A stretch of DNA of 53,834 bases. Source: an uncultured Campylobacter sp. Its GTDB lineage: Bacteria; Campylobacterota; Campylobacteria; Campylobacterales; Campylobacteraceae. The stretch is taken from assembly GCF_963526985.1 (NCBI RefSeq), contig NZ_CAURPW010000013.1, forward strand, positions 1 through 53,834, read 5' to 3'. Positions 16,345 to 25,885 of the stretch are shown one piece after another. The translations under genes and the position numbers were made by a program. Position 1 is the first letter of the stretch, and each line of letters begins with the position of its first letter. Under the pieces are notes generated by a model. The model did no database searches, was not told where the DNA came from, and saw only the letters and a program-made list of their open reading frames with translations.

Positions 16345-17181
16345 ATGTTAAAAAAGATCTCGTTCGCCGCGTTTTTACTCAGTTTTTGTCTGGCTAACGC
16401 TAGCCAGATATCAAACGGCATCGCCGTCGTTATCGAAAACGAACCCATCACGATAAACGAACTACGCAAAGCCGCCGCACAGCTAAAAACGGATGAGACG
16501 ACCGCTCTAAATTTACTGATCCGCGATAGGCTAGAAACCGCGCAGATCAAAAACCTAAAAATCGAAGCCAGCGACTACGAAGTAAATCAAAGGCTAGAAA
16601 AAATAGCAAACGACAGCGGTATGAACGTAGCAGGCCTTCGCTCCGCCGTAACGTCAAAGGGCGGAGATTACGCGCAGTTTAAGGACGACGTCGCAAAAAG
16701 CATAAAGCAAGAAAAGCTATATCAAAGCATATTTTCCGAGGCTAAAATCAACATTTCAGAAAACGCCGCAAGAGCGTATTTTGAGCAAAATCCTAGCGCA
16801 TTTGCCCGTTTTAGCGATATTAGCGTGACTAGGTACGTAGCTCCGTCGGCTGATTTTTTGGAGGTCGCTAGAAAAAGCTCCCCGATGAATACCAACCACA
16901 GCGTGCATATGGACGTGCTAGATCTAAAAAGCGAGCAAATACCGCCGCAGCTAAGAGAGATATTTCAGCAGACCGCAGACGGCACTTTCACGCAGATATT
17001 TCAGACTCCGGAGGGCTTTGAGATGTTTTACGTAGCGGCTAAAAAAGGGCAGGTCGTACCGTCTTTCGATGATGTAAAAAATGAGGCTATGAATGCGGTT
17101 TACAGACTAGAACAAGAGCGCGTCATCGGCGAATACTTCAACAAACTCCTCGCAAAAGCTAACGTCAAACATCTGCGCTAA
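16345..17181 (+). CDS. Periplasmic SurA-like chaperone/peptidyl-prolyl isomerase
   Basis: This 278-residue protein has a cleavable signal peptide (residues 1-19, KKISFAAFLLSFCLANA). A SurA_N-like helical chaperone domain covers about residues 20-135 (VVIENEPITINELRKAA, LLIRDRLETAQIKNL) and a single parvulin-like domain about 155-250 (IPPQLREIFQQTADGTFTQIF, FEMFYVAAKKGQ). It would escort outer-membrane proteins through the periplasm. Its size and place, divergent from gltX, match C. jejuni Cj1289. The parvulin domain is short, so isomerase activity is uncertain. The ribosome site is AAAGGTTTTAT. Confidence 0.85.
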   Translation: MLKKISFAAFLLSFCLANASQISNGIAVVIENEPITINELRKAAAQLKTDETTALNLLIRDRLETAQIKNLKIEASDYEVNQRLEKIANDSGMNVAGLRSAVTSKGGDYAQFKDDVAKSIKQEKLYQSIFSEAKINISENAARAYFEQNPSAFARFSDISVTRYVAPSADFLEVARKSSPMNTNHSVHMDVLDLKSEQIPPQLREIFQQTADGTFTQIFQTPEGFEMFYVAAKKGQVVPSFDDVKNEAMNAVYRLEQERVIGEYFNKLLAKANVKHLR

Positions 17182-17353
17182 ACTCAAATTCGGGCGCAAA
17201 TTTAAGCCGATTTGATTCGGCTTAACTTCTTTTATTTTAGGTCAAATTTGACAGATTTTTTAAATTTAGTTGCTTACTTGCCCAAACTCGCACCTTCACG
17301 GCGTAAATTTCGCTAAAATTCGCTCTAAACGTAAAATCCTAAAAAGGCAAAAT

Positions 17354-18322
17354 TTGAACATAAACGAAGCGATAGAGGCAACTAGAAAAAAGCAAAAAGA
17401 GTGCAGACGCGAGTTTGTAAAGTATCTATTTTTGGGGGTTTTATTTATAGTTATCCTGCCCGTGGGCGGTGCATTCGCCGCAAAGTATCTCTTGGATAGC
17501 GACCTTGCTTCGCTATTTTTTATCATTATCTATATTCCGTTTTTTCTCGTCGCGCTAGTTACGAACGGGGGCCGAGTAATCGACGTTCCAGAGGATTACA
17601 AAGCGTTCTGTAAAAACGTTTTCGTCCGTGCCGCTATCCGCGAGGTAGATCCAAATTTTAGCTACGATCCGTTTGCCGGCATTAGCCGTAAAGAATTTCG
17701 CAAAATCGGCATTTATTCGCCTGACGAGTTTCGCGCCGAAGACCTAATTATCGGAACGTATAATGGCGTCAAATTTAGCCTCAGCGAAGCGATCGATATC
17801 CCAAACGACGCGAAGCTAAATTTAGGCGACTCGGCAGCGCTAAATTTGCTATCCGCGATAGTTTTTGCCTGGGAGACGATGAAAGATATGCAGGCCTTTA
17901 GCGGCTCGGTTTTAGTCTGCGAGTTTTACAAGAAATTTAGCGCTCAAACGATAGTGGCAAGCCGCACTCTAAACACTAAATTTATAGGCGAAAAAGAGCA
18001 GATGGACGATACGCTTTTTAACGACGAATTTAGGGTTTTTACGGACGACAAGGTCGAAGCAAGATATCTTTTGACGCCCGCATTCATGAAGCGCTTGCGC
18101 GAGCTAAAAGAAAAATTTGCGGGAGAGATGGGCGTGAGCGCTGCGTTTATGGACGATAAATTTTATCTATTTTTAAACGGAGCGAAAAATAGATTTGAAA
18201 CTACGCCGTTTTCGCTACCGCCTAGCCTTGAGGACGCCGCACAGATCAAAAAGGAAATTTTAGAGCTTTTATCTATCATAGACGAATTAAATTTGAACCT
18301 TGATATTTTTAAACTAGGATAA
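17354..18322 (+). CDS. DUF3137 domain membrane protein
   Basis: This 322-residue protein starts at TTG 17354, chosen because AAAAAGG lies 8 bases upstream; an ATG-free extension further upstream lacks such a site. Residues 1-25 are charged. Two membrane helices follow at about 27-50 (YLFLGVLFIVILPVGGAF) and 55-78 (LFFIIIYIPFFLVALV). The rest is a large soluble part of the DUF3137 type: a YNGVKFSLSEA strand pair, GSVLVCEFYKKF, and FLNGAKNRFETTPF near the end. Function is unknown. It interrupts the otherwise Campylobacter-typical order between the SurA-like gene and accC, so it may be an insertion of this lineage. Confidence 0.75.
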   Translation: MNINEAIEATRKKQKECRREFVKYLFLGVLFIVILPVGGAFAAKYLLDSDLASLFFIIIYIPFFLVALVTNGGRVIDVPEDYKAFCKNVFVRAAIREVDPNFSYDPFAGISRKEFRKIGIYSPDEFRAEDLIIGTYNGVKFSLSEAIDIPNDAKLNLGDSAALNLLSAIVFAWETMKDMQAFSGSVLVCEFYKKFSAQTIVASRTLNTKFIGEKEQMDDTLFNDEFRVFTDDKVEARYLLTPAFMKRLRELKEKFAGEMGVSAAFMDDKFYLFLNGAKNRFETTPFSLPPSLEDAAQIKKEILELLSIIDELNLNLDIFKLG

Positions 18323-18959
18323 AATCGCGGCTTTTAACTTAGTCGCCGCATAAATTTAGACTATAAGCGGCGTTTTACCGCAAGCCTTTGAAAAACGGCC
18401 GCAAATTGCCTGTTTTATCTAAACCGTCGCACCGGTTTTTTGCCGAAATTTATTTTAGGCGCGGCGGGGCAAAAGCTAGGCAAAATCATACGGATTTTTT
18501 CGGCGCCGTTTTGCCGCGGATAAAGCAATACCGATAGCCGAATTTGCGCTTTTAGGATTTGGCTGATTTGCGGGTAAATTTAAAACCCAAAATCTCTTTA
18601 AGCTTATGCGTTAAATCCGCCCGCTAAAACGATTTTAGAAGGCGTGAGATAAATTTGGTTATCTCTCGGCGGGGCGCCCGGCAAACTCTAAATTTGGCGT
18701 AAATGAAATAGGATTGATTTTAAGTCGCCGATTTTGCCGGGATAAATTTGATTTTGCCTGGCATCGCCGCGGTAGGCGCCGTAAGTTTATAAATAAAACG
18801 TATCGGCAAATTTGCCCTAGGTTAGCGTATCGGCGGTTTGCCCATACTCAAAACGTCGCGGTCGGTTTTAAAAAAAGCGAATTTGAGCCGGGTTTACCTA
18901 GCCCGCAGCCTTTTGGCCGCTAGGCAAGGTAAAAATACGTATCCGTCCAGCCCGTAAAT
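18323..18959. other. 637-base spacer between convergent genes
   Basis: This lies between the DUF3137 gene and the end of accC. A 69-codon frame at 18714-18923 has no ribosome site or protein-like composition, so I see no gene. TAAATTT words are dense. No clear terminator hairpin with a T-run was found. Confidence 0.5.
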
Positions 18960-20294
18960 TTAATGGCGGGAGAGGTAGTTGGTATCGTAGTTGTTTTCGA
19001 TGAAATCGCGATTTTCCATCATCGCTATATGAAAGTCTCGCGTGGTTTTGATGCCGCTTATGACGAGCTGTTCTAGCGCGACTTTCATCTTGCGTATCGC
19101 GCGGTTGCGGTCGGTATCCCATACGATGAGTTTGCCGATCATACTGTCGTAATAAGGCGGGATCGAGTAGTCCTGATAGATGTGGCTGTCCATGCGCACG
19201 TTTCGTCCGCCCGGGCAGACGTATTTAGTTATCTTGCCGGGACTTGGCGTAAACGTATTTGGATCCTCGGCCGTGATGCGGCACTCGATGGCGTGGCCTT
19301 TTAGCGTAATGCTCTCTTGCGACGGTAGCGCCTCGCCCTGGGCTACTTTTATCATTAGCTCGATGATGTCTAGGCCGCTTACCATCTCGCTAACGCAGTG
19401 CTCGACTTGTAGGCGCGTGTTCATCTCGATGAAGTAAAAATCCAAATTTTTATCGACCAAAAATTCAAAAGTTCCCGCACCCTCGTAGCCGATAGCTTTT
19501 GCCGCTTTTATCGCCGTTTCGTGTAGCCTCTCTCGCGTAGCTTCGTCTAGTAGTATCGCGGGGCTTTCTTCGATCAGTTTTTGGTGGCGGCGCTGCATAG
19601 AGCAGTCGCGCTCGCCGATATGCAGTACGTTGCCGTGGCTGTCGCCGATGATCTGAACCTCGATGTGGCGCGGGTTTAGGATGTATTTTTCCATATACAT
19701 CGTCCCGTCGCCAAACGCGCTCATCGCCTCGCTTTCAGCCGACCAAAACGCCTTTTCGATATCCTCTTCGCGCTCGACCACGCGCATGCCACGCCCGCCG
19801 CCGCCGGCTGCTGCTTTTAGGATGACCGGATAGCTGATTTTTTTAGCTAGCTCTTTAGCCGCCTTGGTGTCGGCTACCGCGCCGTCAGAGCCCGGGATCA
19901 CGGGAACGCCCGCGCGCTGCATAACTTGCTTTGCCTTGCTTTTATCGCTCATTAGCGCCATCGCGGCCACGCTAGGTCCGATAAATTTTAGCTTGTGATG
20001 CGAGCAAATTTCGACGAAATTTTGATTTTCGCTTAAAAATCCGTAGCCCGGAAATATCGCGTCGGCTTCGCTGATCTCGGCTGCGCTGATTATGGCCGGG
20101 ATATTTAGGTAGCTGTCGCTTGAGCGCTCCTTGCCGATGCAAATTGCCACGTCGGCGTATTTGACGTAGAGCGCGTCTTTATCGGCCGTGGAGTAGACCA
20201 CGACGGCTTCTTTGCCCATTTCCTTTATCGTTCGCAAGGCTCGCAGCGCAATTTCGCCGCGATTTGCGATTAAAATTCTTTTTATTTCCATCAA
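18960..20294 (-). CDS. accC: Biotin carboxylase subunit of acetyl-CoA carboxylase
   Basis: This 444-residue protein carboxylates biotin on AccB using ATP and bicarbonate, the first half of the committing step in fatty-acid synthesis. Landmarks: RILIANRGEIALRALRT at the start, the glycine-rich ATP loop AAAGGGGRGMRVV, HIGERDCSMQRRHQKLIEE, and EMNTRLQVEHCVSEMV. Length is typical. Its ATG overlaps the end of accB by 4 bases; accB-accC is the usual operon, matching C. jejuni Cj1291c-Cj1290c. Confidence 0.97.
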   Translation of the reverse strand: MMEIKRILIANRGEIALRALRTIKEMGKEAVVVYSTADKDALYVKYADVAICIGKERSSDSYLNIPAIISAAEISEADAIFPGYGFLSENQNFVEICSHHKLKFIGPSVAAMALMSDKSKAKQVMQRAGVPVIPGSDGAVADTKAAKELAKKISYPVILKAAAGGGGRGMRVVEREEDIEKAFWSAESEAMSAFGDGTMYMEKYILNPRHIEVQIIGDSHGNVLHIGERDCSMQRRHQKLIEESPAILLDEATRERLHETAIKAAKAIGYEGAGTFEFLVDKNLDFYFIEMNTRLQVEHCVSEMVSGLDIIELMIKVAQGEALPSQESITLKGHAIECRITAEDPNTFTPSPGKITKYVCPGGRNVRMDSHIYQDYSIPPYYDSMIGKLIVWDTDRNRAIRKMKVALEQLVISGIKTTRDFHIAMMENRDFIENNYDTNYLSRH

Positions 20295-20743
20295 ATTTTC
20301 TCCACGCCAAATAGCGGCAAGCCAAACTCGACCGGCTGGCCGTCGGAAACGAGTAGCTCGGTGATCTGGCAGTCAAATTCGGCCTCGATCTCGTTCATTA
20401 TCTTCATCGCTTCTATGATACCTACGACGTCGCCTTTTCTAACGCGCTGACCTACTTTGACAAATGGCGCCGCGCCGGGGCTTGGAGCAGCGTAGAAAGT
20501 ACCTACCATAGGCGATTTTATGCTGTCTTTTGGAGAATTAGCAGGAGCTTTGACCTCTGAGTTTACCACCACGTTTACAGGAGTCGGAGTCGGGGCTGGA
20601 GCCTGGATGACTGGCTTTGGCAGCTCGCAGCAGTCGGCGAATTTTTCAAGCTCGACCTCGAAATCCCCGCTTTTTATCTTTATGCGGTTCATATCCATGT
20701 CGTTAAAAAACTCGATCAGCTCTTTTATGTCTTCTTTTTTCAT
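20291..20743 (-). CDS. accB: Biotin carboxyl carrier protein
   Basis: This 150-residue protein has an N-terminal helix (IKELIEFFNDMDMNRIKIKSGDFEVELEK), a Pro/Ala/Val-rich hinge (about residues 40-70) and the biotinyl domain (75-150). The biotinylated lysine is in IIEAMKIMNEIEAE; the usual MKM is MKI here, a mild change. ATG at 20743 has AGGAGAAATTTCT. It is the first gene of the accB-accC operon. In C. jejuni dcd lies next to it; here the cas locus begins instead, after a 358-base spacer. Confidence 0.95.
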   Translation of the reverse strand: MKKEDIKELIEFFNDMDMNRIKIKSGDFEVELEKFADCCELPKPVIQAPAPTPTPVNVVVNSEVKAPANSPKDSIKSPMVGTFYAAPSPGAAPFVKVGQRVRKGDVVGIIEAMKIMNEIEAEFDCQITELLVSDGQPVEFGLPLFGVEKI

Positions 20744-21101
20744 AGAAATTTCTCCTAAATTTTTGTAGATTTTAAAAATTCTAATTGTAGCAAAAAATTG
20801 ATAAATTTAGGCATTTTTTAGGTTTTTGGGCGCCTTGATGCGCTTAAATCGCCAAAGCTAGTTTGATTTTGGTTAAATTTAACAAAACGCCTAAGCTTAA
20901 TTTAACCCGCCTAAATTTACCGCCTCGCGCGTTTATGACGACGGATGCGGCTTTTGCAGCGATTTTTATGCGCGCGACGTTTTTGCGTATTTGCCTGCGC
21001 TAAATTCTTCGGCGTTTACACGGCAAATGATATTTTGCAAACTAAGCGTAAATTTAATCATCGCTTTGCGCGGCGCATAAATTTATCGCCCTAGCTTAAA
21101 T
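20744..21101. other. Spacer between accB and cas1
   Basis: No gene and no repeated units of CRISPR type are seen. It holds the accB promoter region (AT-rich near 20760-20810) and TAAATTT words. It is the breakpoint where Campylobacter-typical gene order stops and the cas locus begins. Confidence 0.55.
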
Positions 21102-22100
21102 CTAGCTCCAAACCAGCCCCTCATAAGGCGCATCTTCGCAGATACATTTCTTGATCTGATTGGCCTCGCGGCGGATCACCTGCCGCCACGTGAAGTTTTG
21201 CCCGTTTAGGCAGATCGTTTCACCAAGCCTCGCGATCATTTTTAGCTCGATCTTTTGCACGGCGTCGTTGCTAAATTTTATCCGCCCGGCGTCCGTTTGA
21301 AAGTCCTTTGCGGTGATCTCTTTTTTATTTAGCATGCTAAAAATCAGCGTATCGCCCAAAATCGGCTTAAAAATCTCCGCAAGATCGAGGTGCAGGCTCA
21401 GCGCGCGGTAGTTTGGCTCGTGCAAAAAGCCGATGCGCGGATCAAGCTCGGTTTTGTAAATTTCGCTTAGGCAGACATTATAAATACGCGTATTTACGTA
21501 GCTTATGAAACTGTTGATTTTATCGGCAGGCGGGCGCTTGGAGCGGACGGTAAATTTAAAGCTTTTTTGATCCGCGATTATCTCGTTCCACTTTTCGTAG
21601 TAGAGCTTTTGAAACGCCCCTTCCGCCGCCATTATCGCAGGTACGTCCGCGGCGGCATTTAGCGCCTCTATGTGGGGCGAGACGTCAAATTTCATGCCGT
21701 GTCTTTTGCAGTTTGCCGCGTCGTTTAGGATGTGCGCGCGAGTGATCTCGCGGGCGATGTAGGTGCGCTTAAGCGGATCGTCAAAAGCGCGAACCTGATT
21801 TAGCAGCACGAAGCCGCTTTTATTGACCGAGTTTGAGGTATTTGGATAAAAATTACCGCGAAAGCTCTGATACGGGCTAAAAACGTGCAAAAGGACGTTA
21901 TTATCGGCCAAAAACGCCATAGTGTAGGTGTCGATCTGCACTTTTGCTAGCACGTAAATTTCATCGATCGCGTTTATCGGCAAAATTTTACTAGCGGCGA
22001 GCGCGCCCGCATCGTCAAATTTATCAAAATAGATATTGTTATCTTGCCTGCGAAGCCGGCCTGCGCTTAAAATAAAATGCGTCCTATCGCTTTTTTGCAT
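21102..22100 (-). CDS. cas1: CRISPR integrase Cas1
   Basis: This 332-residue protein inserts new spacers together with Cas2. The catalytic set is present: E160 (MAAEGAF), H227 (GFLHEPN) and D239/E242 (LHLDLAEIFKP). The N-terminal beta domain reads FILSAGRLRRQDNNIYF. It is of the I-B type by company. It is the last gene of the operon, 69 bases after cas2, an order opposite to the common cas1-cas2. No array is seen beside it. Confidence 0.95.
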   Translation of the reverse strand: MQKSDRTHFILSAGRLRRQDNNIYFDKFDDAGALAASKILPINAIDEIYVLAKVQIDTYTMAFLADNNVLLHVFSPYQSFRGNFYPNTSNSVNKSGFVLLNQVRAFDDPLKRTYIAREITRAHILNDAANCKRHGMKFDVSPHIEALNAAADVPAIMAAEGAFQKLYYEKWNEIIADQKSFKFTVRSKRPPADKINSFISYVNTRIYNVCLSEIYKTELDPRIGFLHEPNYRALSLHLDLAEIFKPILGDTLIFSMLNKKEITAKDFQTDAGRIKFSNDAVQKIELKMIARLGETICLNGQNFTWRQVIRREANQIKKCICEDAPYEGLVWS

Positions 22101-22169
22101 ATTTTTTCCTTAAATTTAGCTGGGATTTCAAGTGCCGACGTCAAATTCGGCAAATTTACGCGAGCAAAT

Positions 22170-22448
22170 TTAACTAAACAGCGCGCCGCTTTTGTCCTGT
22201 CCGATTACGATACGCTTGGAGTATTTCAGCGAATTAAACGTATAAATCACGATAGAATCAAGCTCGCTAGCGCACTCTTTTTGCAAAATCGCGGTTAGTT
22301 TTTTAAAGTCGCTCTCGCGAATTTCGCCTTCAAAAACGGAAAACTGCACCCGCGGCAAGAACTTCTCGACCGCCTTTCTGATGCGGTTTGCGTTGTTTTT
22401 CTCTTTTTGCTCGGCACCGGCGATGTCGTAAAATAAAATCACGTACAT
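22170..22448 (-). CDS. cas2: CRISPR-associated Cas2
   Basis: This 92-residue ferredoxin-fold protein starts MYVILFYDIAG, with D8 as the conserved metal-site aspartate. RVQFSVFEGEI and SIVIYTF are the other core strands. It forms the scaffold of the Cas1-Cas2 spacer integration complex. It lies between cas4 and cas1. Confidence 0.93.
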   Translation of the reverse strand: MYVILFYDIAGAEQKEKNNANRIRKAVEKFLPRVQFSVFEGEIRESDFKKLTAILQKECASELDSIVIYTFNSLKYSKRIVIGQDKSGALFS

Positions 22449-22470
22449 TTTTCTAACATTTTTCTAAATT

Positions 22471-22971
22471 TTAACTCGCGCAATATCCGCTATAAGCGCA
22501 GTTTGCGCAAAATTTGCCCTGCGCAAATTTCGGCGGCCGCTCTAGATTTGCGAGTGCCGTTATCTCGCTTAAAATTTGCTCTATTAGAGCGAAATTTTCG
22601 TTGCTATCCTCCACTAAAATCACCTTTTTACCGCTGATTAGTTTGCCTTTTACCTCTTTTAAATTTAAGCCCGTTTTTAAAAGATAGATGTAAAAAAGTA
22701 GCTGCATCTTGCCTGCAAGCTCGTTTTTTAGGCTCTTTTTGTATTCGGTGACGAGGTAATGTCCGCGCTGCTTGGAAAGTTTGTCGAATTTTAAATTTGA
22801 AAATGCAAAGTCCTGCAAATCGCTCTCTTTGATCTCTGCTAGCGCCTTGCCCATCAGCACGTTTTCATCCTCCTGATCGGCGTGGATATGGTGTGCGTAG
22901 AGCCACGCCTCACGTTTGCAGGTGATGTAATAATTCACAAGCGTGCCGGTGATTTGGTCTTTTGAGAACAT
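22471..22971 (-). CDS. cas4: Cas4 iron-sulphur exonuclease
   Basis: This 166-residue protein trims spacer precursors. It has C18 (TCKREAWLY) and the C-terminal cluster C155, C158, C164 (CANCAYSGYC), the four-cysteine iron-sulphur arrangement of Cas4. The nuclease core includes GKALAEIKESD, the GKLISGKK region and VTEYKKSLK. It starts at the cas3 stop codon (1-base overlap) and is followed 22 bases later by cas2. Confidence 0.93.
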   Translation of the reverse strand: MFSKDQITGTLVNYYITCKREAWLYAHHIHADQEDENVLMGKALAEIKESDLQDFAFSNLKFDKLSKQRGHYLVTEYKKSLKNELAGKMQLLFYIYLLKTGLNLKEVKGKLISGKKVILVEDSNENFALIEQILSEITALANLERPPKFAQGKFCANCAYSGYCAS

Positions 22972-25196
22972 TAGTCGAATACCTCGTCTGTGATGTCTAA
23001 ATTCGTATCTTTTTTGAGCCCGTAATCCGTGCTATAAAAATAAGACGAGCCAAATGGTAGATAAAACATATCTTTTAGCCCGCGTATTTGCCTTAAATTC
23101 GGTAATAAATTCTCTTTATCTTTAAACGTTACGTTTATGCTAAATTTCGATAACTTTCTGATGTGATTTTTTAAAATATCTCGTATCGTGAATTCGTTAT
23201 TTTGACTATTTTTAATTTCAAGAATTTTAGCTTCAAAATCCTTAATGAAATTTTCTTTAGCTTCGATTATTAGTGTTTGTTTGCAGTTATCATCCATAAT
23301 TTCTTCGATTTTTTGATTTATATTTTCGAATTCCAGCTTTTTTATCTCGCTTTGTATATATAAATTTTCTAGTTGATTGCTGATTTTTTGAAAATACAAA
23401 TTTGAAATTTCTAAAATTTCGCTCTCTCGCACCTCTCTTTGCCTAAAATCCTCCAAAATAGTTCCGCTTACTTTATATAGATCGCCGTAAATCAAATTTG
23501 TAAATTTGCTTATTTCAGGAAAGACGTATAGCTCGCCTCTTGTTGCTCCAAAATGCCTATTTATGCGCCCCGCAGTCTGTATGATCGAGCTAATAGGCGA
23601 GACTTCGCGAAATCCCACGTCAAAATCAAGATCCACTCCAGCCTCGATAGACTGCGTGGAAATTAGTAAAATTTTACTCGCGAGCGGATCTTTTTTGCTC
23701 TTGCTTATCCCGCATCTTACCATTCTTATAATCGCTCGCTTATGCCCATCAAACATATATCCGTTTAGGCAAAAGCAGCTAAATTTATCTCTTAGTTTTA
23801 CAAACAGCTCCTGTGCTTTTTTGATCGTATTTACGACGACGAGGGTATTTTTATCTCTCGCGGTCTCGCAAATCTTTTCTAATAGATCCTCTTCGCTGCT
23901 TATATCAAGCCATTTTATGACGTATCTATCCTGCTTTGAAAAATAATCCAAATTTGAAATTTCTTTAAAATTTTCGCTTTTAATAACAGGCATCGTCGCC
24001 GACATAAATATAAAAATAGTGCCGAGCCGCTGCGAGATGATCTCGCAAAGCAGGATAAAATCTTTTCTAAAATTATATGGGATCGCTTGTGCCTCGTCGA
24101 TGATAACGACGCTATTTTTGAGTTGATTAAATTTGACGTTGTCTTTGTTTTTGTTGCCAAATAGCGTAAATATCAGCTGATAAAGCGTAGTTACGTTTAT
24201 CTCGCCGCTAAAAGATTCCATCAAAAATTTAATCTTAGAATACCTATCCTCCTCGGTTAGATTTTCTTCGCCTATCGTCGTTTTGTGGTGAGCTTTACTA
24301 ACCGAAATATCGCTATTTTTATAAATTTTCGCGATTATATCGTAGGTCTGATCGATTACCGAAGTGAAAGGAAGCGCATAAATTATGCGAGATTTATTGA
24401 ATTTCAAGGCAAAATTTAGAGCGGTCAAGGTCTTGCCGTAGCCAGTCGGCGCAGTCAAAGTAAAAAGTTTATAATTTTCGTCAAAGTTATTTAAAACAAA
24501 TTTTCTAAACGTATCTCGCTTATTTGGTTTTTCGTCGCCCGATTTTTCCGCTAATTTTGAAATATGTTTTTCTAGCTCACAAAGCGGAATTTGCTTATTT
24601 TCTTGCCTTGGCTTATTAAAGATAGCCTCAAATTTATCGCTATAAACTAAATTCGAGTATAGGCTTTTGAAATTTATAAAATCTTTATACGTAAAATTGC
24701 GATAGGTTAATCGGCAAGAAAACATTTGAAGGCTCATAGCTTTCTTTAAGAACTCATCTTTTTTAGTAGATAATCCCGAATAAATCTCGATATTTTTAGC
24801 GGCGTCGGCCACTTCGTCCCAGTATTTTAGCTCTTTTGAATTTTCAAAATTATCGCCCAAGAATTTGTTATCTTCGCGTACTAATCTATCTAAATTTAAT
24901 ACGTCGCCGTGGTGCGAAACGATGGCAAGAAAGCCAAATAGAGTCGGTATTTCATCAAATTTTGAGTTTAGCAAGAAAAAATATGCCGATAGAAATGAGT
25001 GGTTTTTATCCAGCTTATCGTTTGAGGTATCTCTGATGTAAATTTGAAAATTATTTTTTAGTTTCGCGATATCGTGATAGAGTTTGACCTGCTTATCTAG
25101 CTCATCGTCGTCAGACGAGATCATATTTTTTATATGATCTTCTAAAAGTTTATTTGGATGAGACCAAAACTCGTCAAATAAAATAGACTCTTTCAT
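22971..25196 (-). CDS. cas3: Cas3 HD nuclease-helicase
   Basis: This 741-residue effector unwinds and degrades DNA marked by Cascade. The HD nuclease domain covers about residues 10-210: HD at 41-42 (YHDIAKLKNNF), H66 and HH at 95-96 (VSHHGD). The helicase has Walker A TGYGKT at 251-256, DEAQ at 367-370 (a DEAD-box variant), SAT at 399-401 and motif VI QTAGRINRHFG. All key residues are intact, so interference could be active. Its start overlaps the end of cas5 by 23 bases. Confidence 0.95.
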   Translation of the reverse strand: MKESILFDEFWSHPNKLLEDHIKNMISSDDDELDKQVKLYHDIAKLKNNFQIYIRDTSNDKLDKNHSFLSAYFFLLNSKFDEIPTLFGFLAIVSHHGDVLNLDRLVREDNKFLGDNFENSKELKYWDEVADAAKNIEIYSGLSTKKDEFLKKAMSLQMFSCRLTYRNFTYKDFINFKSLYSNLVYSDKFEAIFNKPRQENKQIPLCELEKHISKLAEKSGDEKPNKRDTFRKFVLNNFDENYKLFTLTAPTGYGKTLTALNFALKFNKSRIIYALPFTSVIDQTYDIIAKIYKNSDISVSKAHHKTTIGEENLTEEDRYSKIKFLMESFSGEINVTTLYQLIFTLFGNKNKDNVKFNQLKNSVVIIDEAQAIPYNFRKDFILLCEIISQRLGTIFIFMSATMPVIKSENFKEISNLDYFSKQDRYVIKWLDISSEEDLLEKICETARDKNTLVVVNTIKKAQELFVKLRDKFSCFCLNGYMFDGHKRAIIRMVRCGISKSKKDPLASKILLISTQSIEAGVDLDFDVGFREVSPISSIIQTAGRINRHFGATRGELYVFPEISKFTNLIYGDLYKVSGTILEDFRQREVRESEILEISNLYFQKISNQLENLYIQSEIKKLEFENINQKIEEIMDDNCKQTLIIEAKENFIKDFEAKILEIKNSQNNEFTIRDILKNHIRKLSKFSINVTFKDKENLLPNLRQIRGLKDMFYLPFGSSYFYSTDYGLKKDTNLDITDEVFD

Positions 25197-25884
25197 CGTT
25201 TATCTGATATATATTTCCATGGTTTTTAGATTTTATAGACTCTTTGCCGTTTATTTCCATTACAAAGTCTTTAAAATCTTTAAAAATTCGTCCATTTTCG
25301 CAGTCGCAAGGCATTCTAGCCGTAGTTAATTTCGCATTTTCATTAATACCGTCAAAAATAAAATCATCCATAAGCGTAAATGTATCTATAAAGCTTTCAT
25401 CTTGCGATATTTTTTCGCATATTTTTATATCGATCCAACTAAAATCTGCTATACAAAAGTTTATCCCAAGATAGGGCGTAAAGGCGGTTTTATGCTCTTT
25501 CAAATTTGAAATTATCTTATCCCGGTAGTTTTGCTCTAAATTTTCTAAATTTAAAAATACGGTATAAGACGGCGAGCAAATAAGCTCTCTGTAAAACTGC
25601 TTTTTCTCCTTTGCGTTTTGATAGCCTTCCTCTATATGCATATTACTTGAGAGGGCAAATTTTATGCCGTTAAAAACAAAACTCTTTTTTAAAATTTGCC
25701 TATCTATTTTTACGCTGTATCTGATACCTGATAGCTTAAAATACTCTTCTTCGCCTATAACGGCGCCTAAAAAGCCCATTATAGCGGTCTTTGGCGGCAC
25801 CGGATAGGTTAGGCTAGAATAAATCGTCGCCGGATGCGAGAAATGAGCGTAATCGCCGAACAATCTAAAAGCAATAATGCTCAT
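25174..25884 (-). CDS. cas5: Cas5 (type I-B Cascade subunit)
   Basis: This 236-residue RAMP protein caps the crRNA 5' handle. Its N-terminus is typical of Cas5b/Cas5h: IIAFRLFGDYAHFSHPATI, then SLTYPVPPKTAIMGFLGAVIGEE. It starts 2 bases past the cas7 stop codon and overlaps cas3. Some Cas5 proteins cut crRNA in place of Cas6 (type I-C Cas5d); this one is I-B-like, but the missing cas6 makes the question worth asking. Confidence 0.92.
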   Translation of the reverse strand: MSIIAFRLFGDYAHFSHPATIYSSLTYPVPPKTAIMGFLGAVIGEEEYFKLSGIRYSVKIDRQILKKSFVFNGIKFALSSNMHIEEGYQNAKEKKQFYRELICSPSYTVFLNLENLEQNYRDKIISNLKEHKTAFTPYLGINFCIADFSWIDIKICEKISQDESFIDTFTLMDDFIFDGINENAKLTTARMPCDCENGRIFKDFKDFVMEINGKESIKSKNHGNIYQINDERVYFI

Positions 25885-25885
25885 T

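Noticed and set aside
18714..18923. 69-codon frame between the DUF3137 gene and accC
   Set aside because: No start signal and no protein-like pattern.
20744..21101. CRISPR array downstream of cas1
   Set aside because: No unit of 25-37 bases recurs at regular distance.
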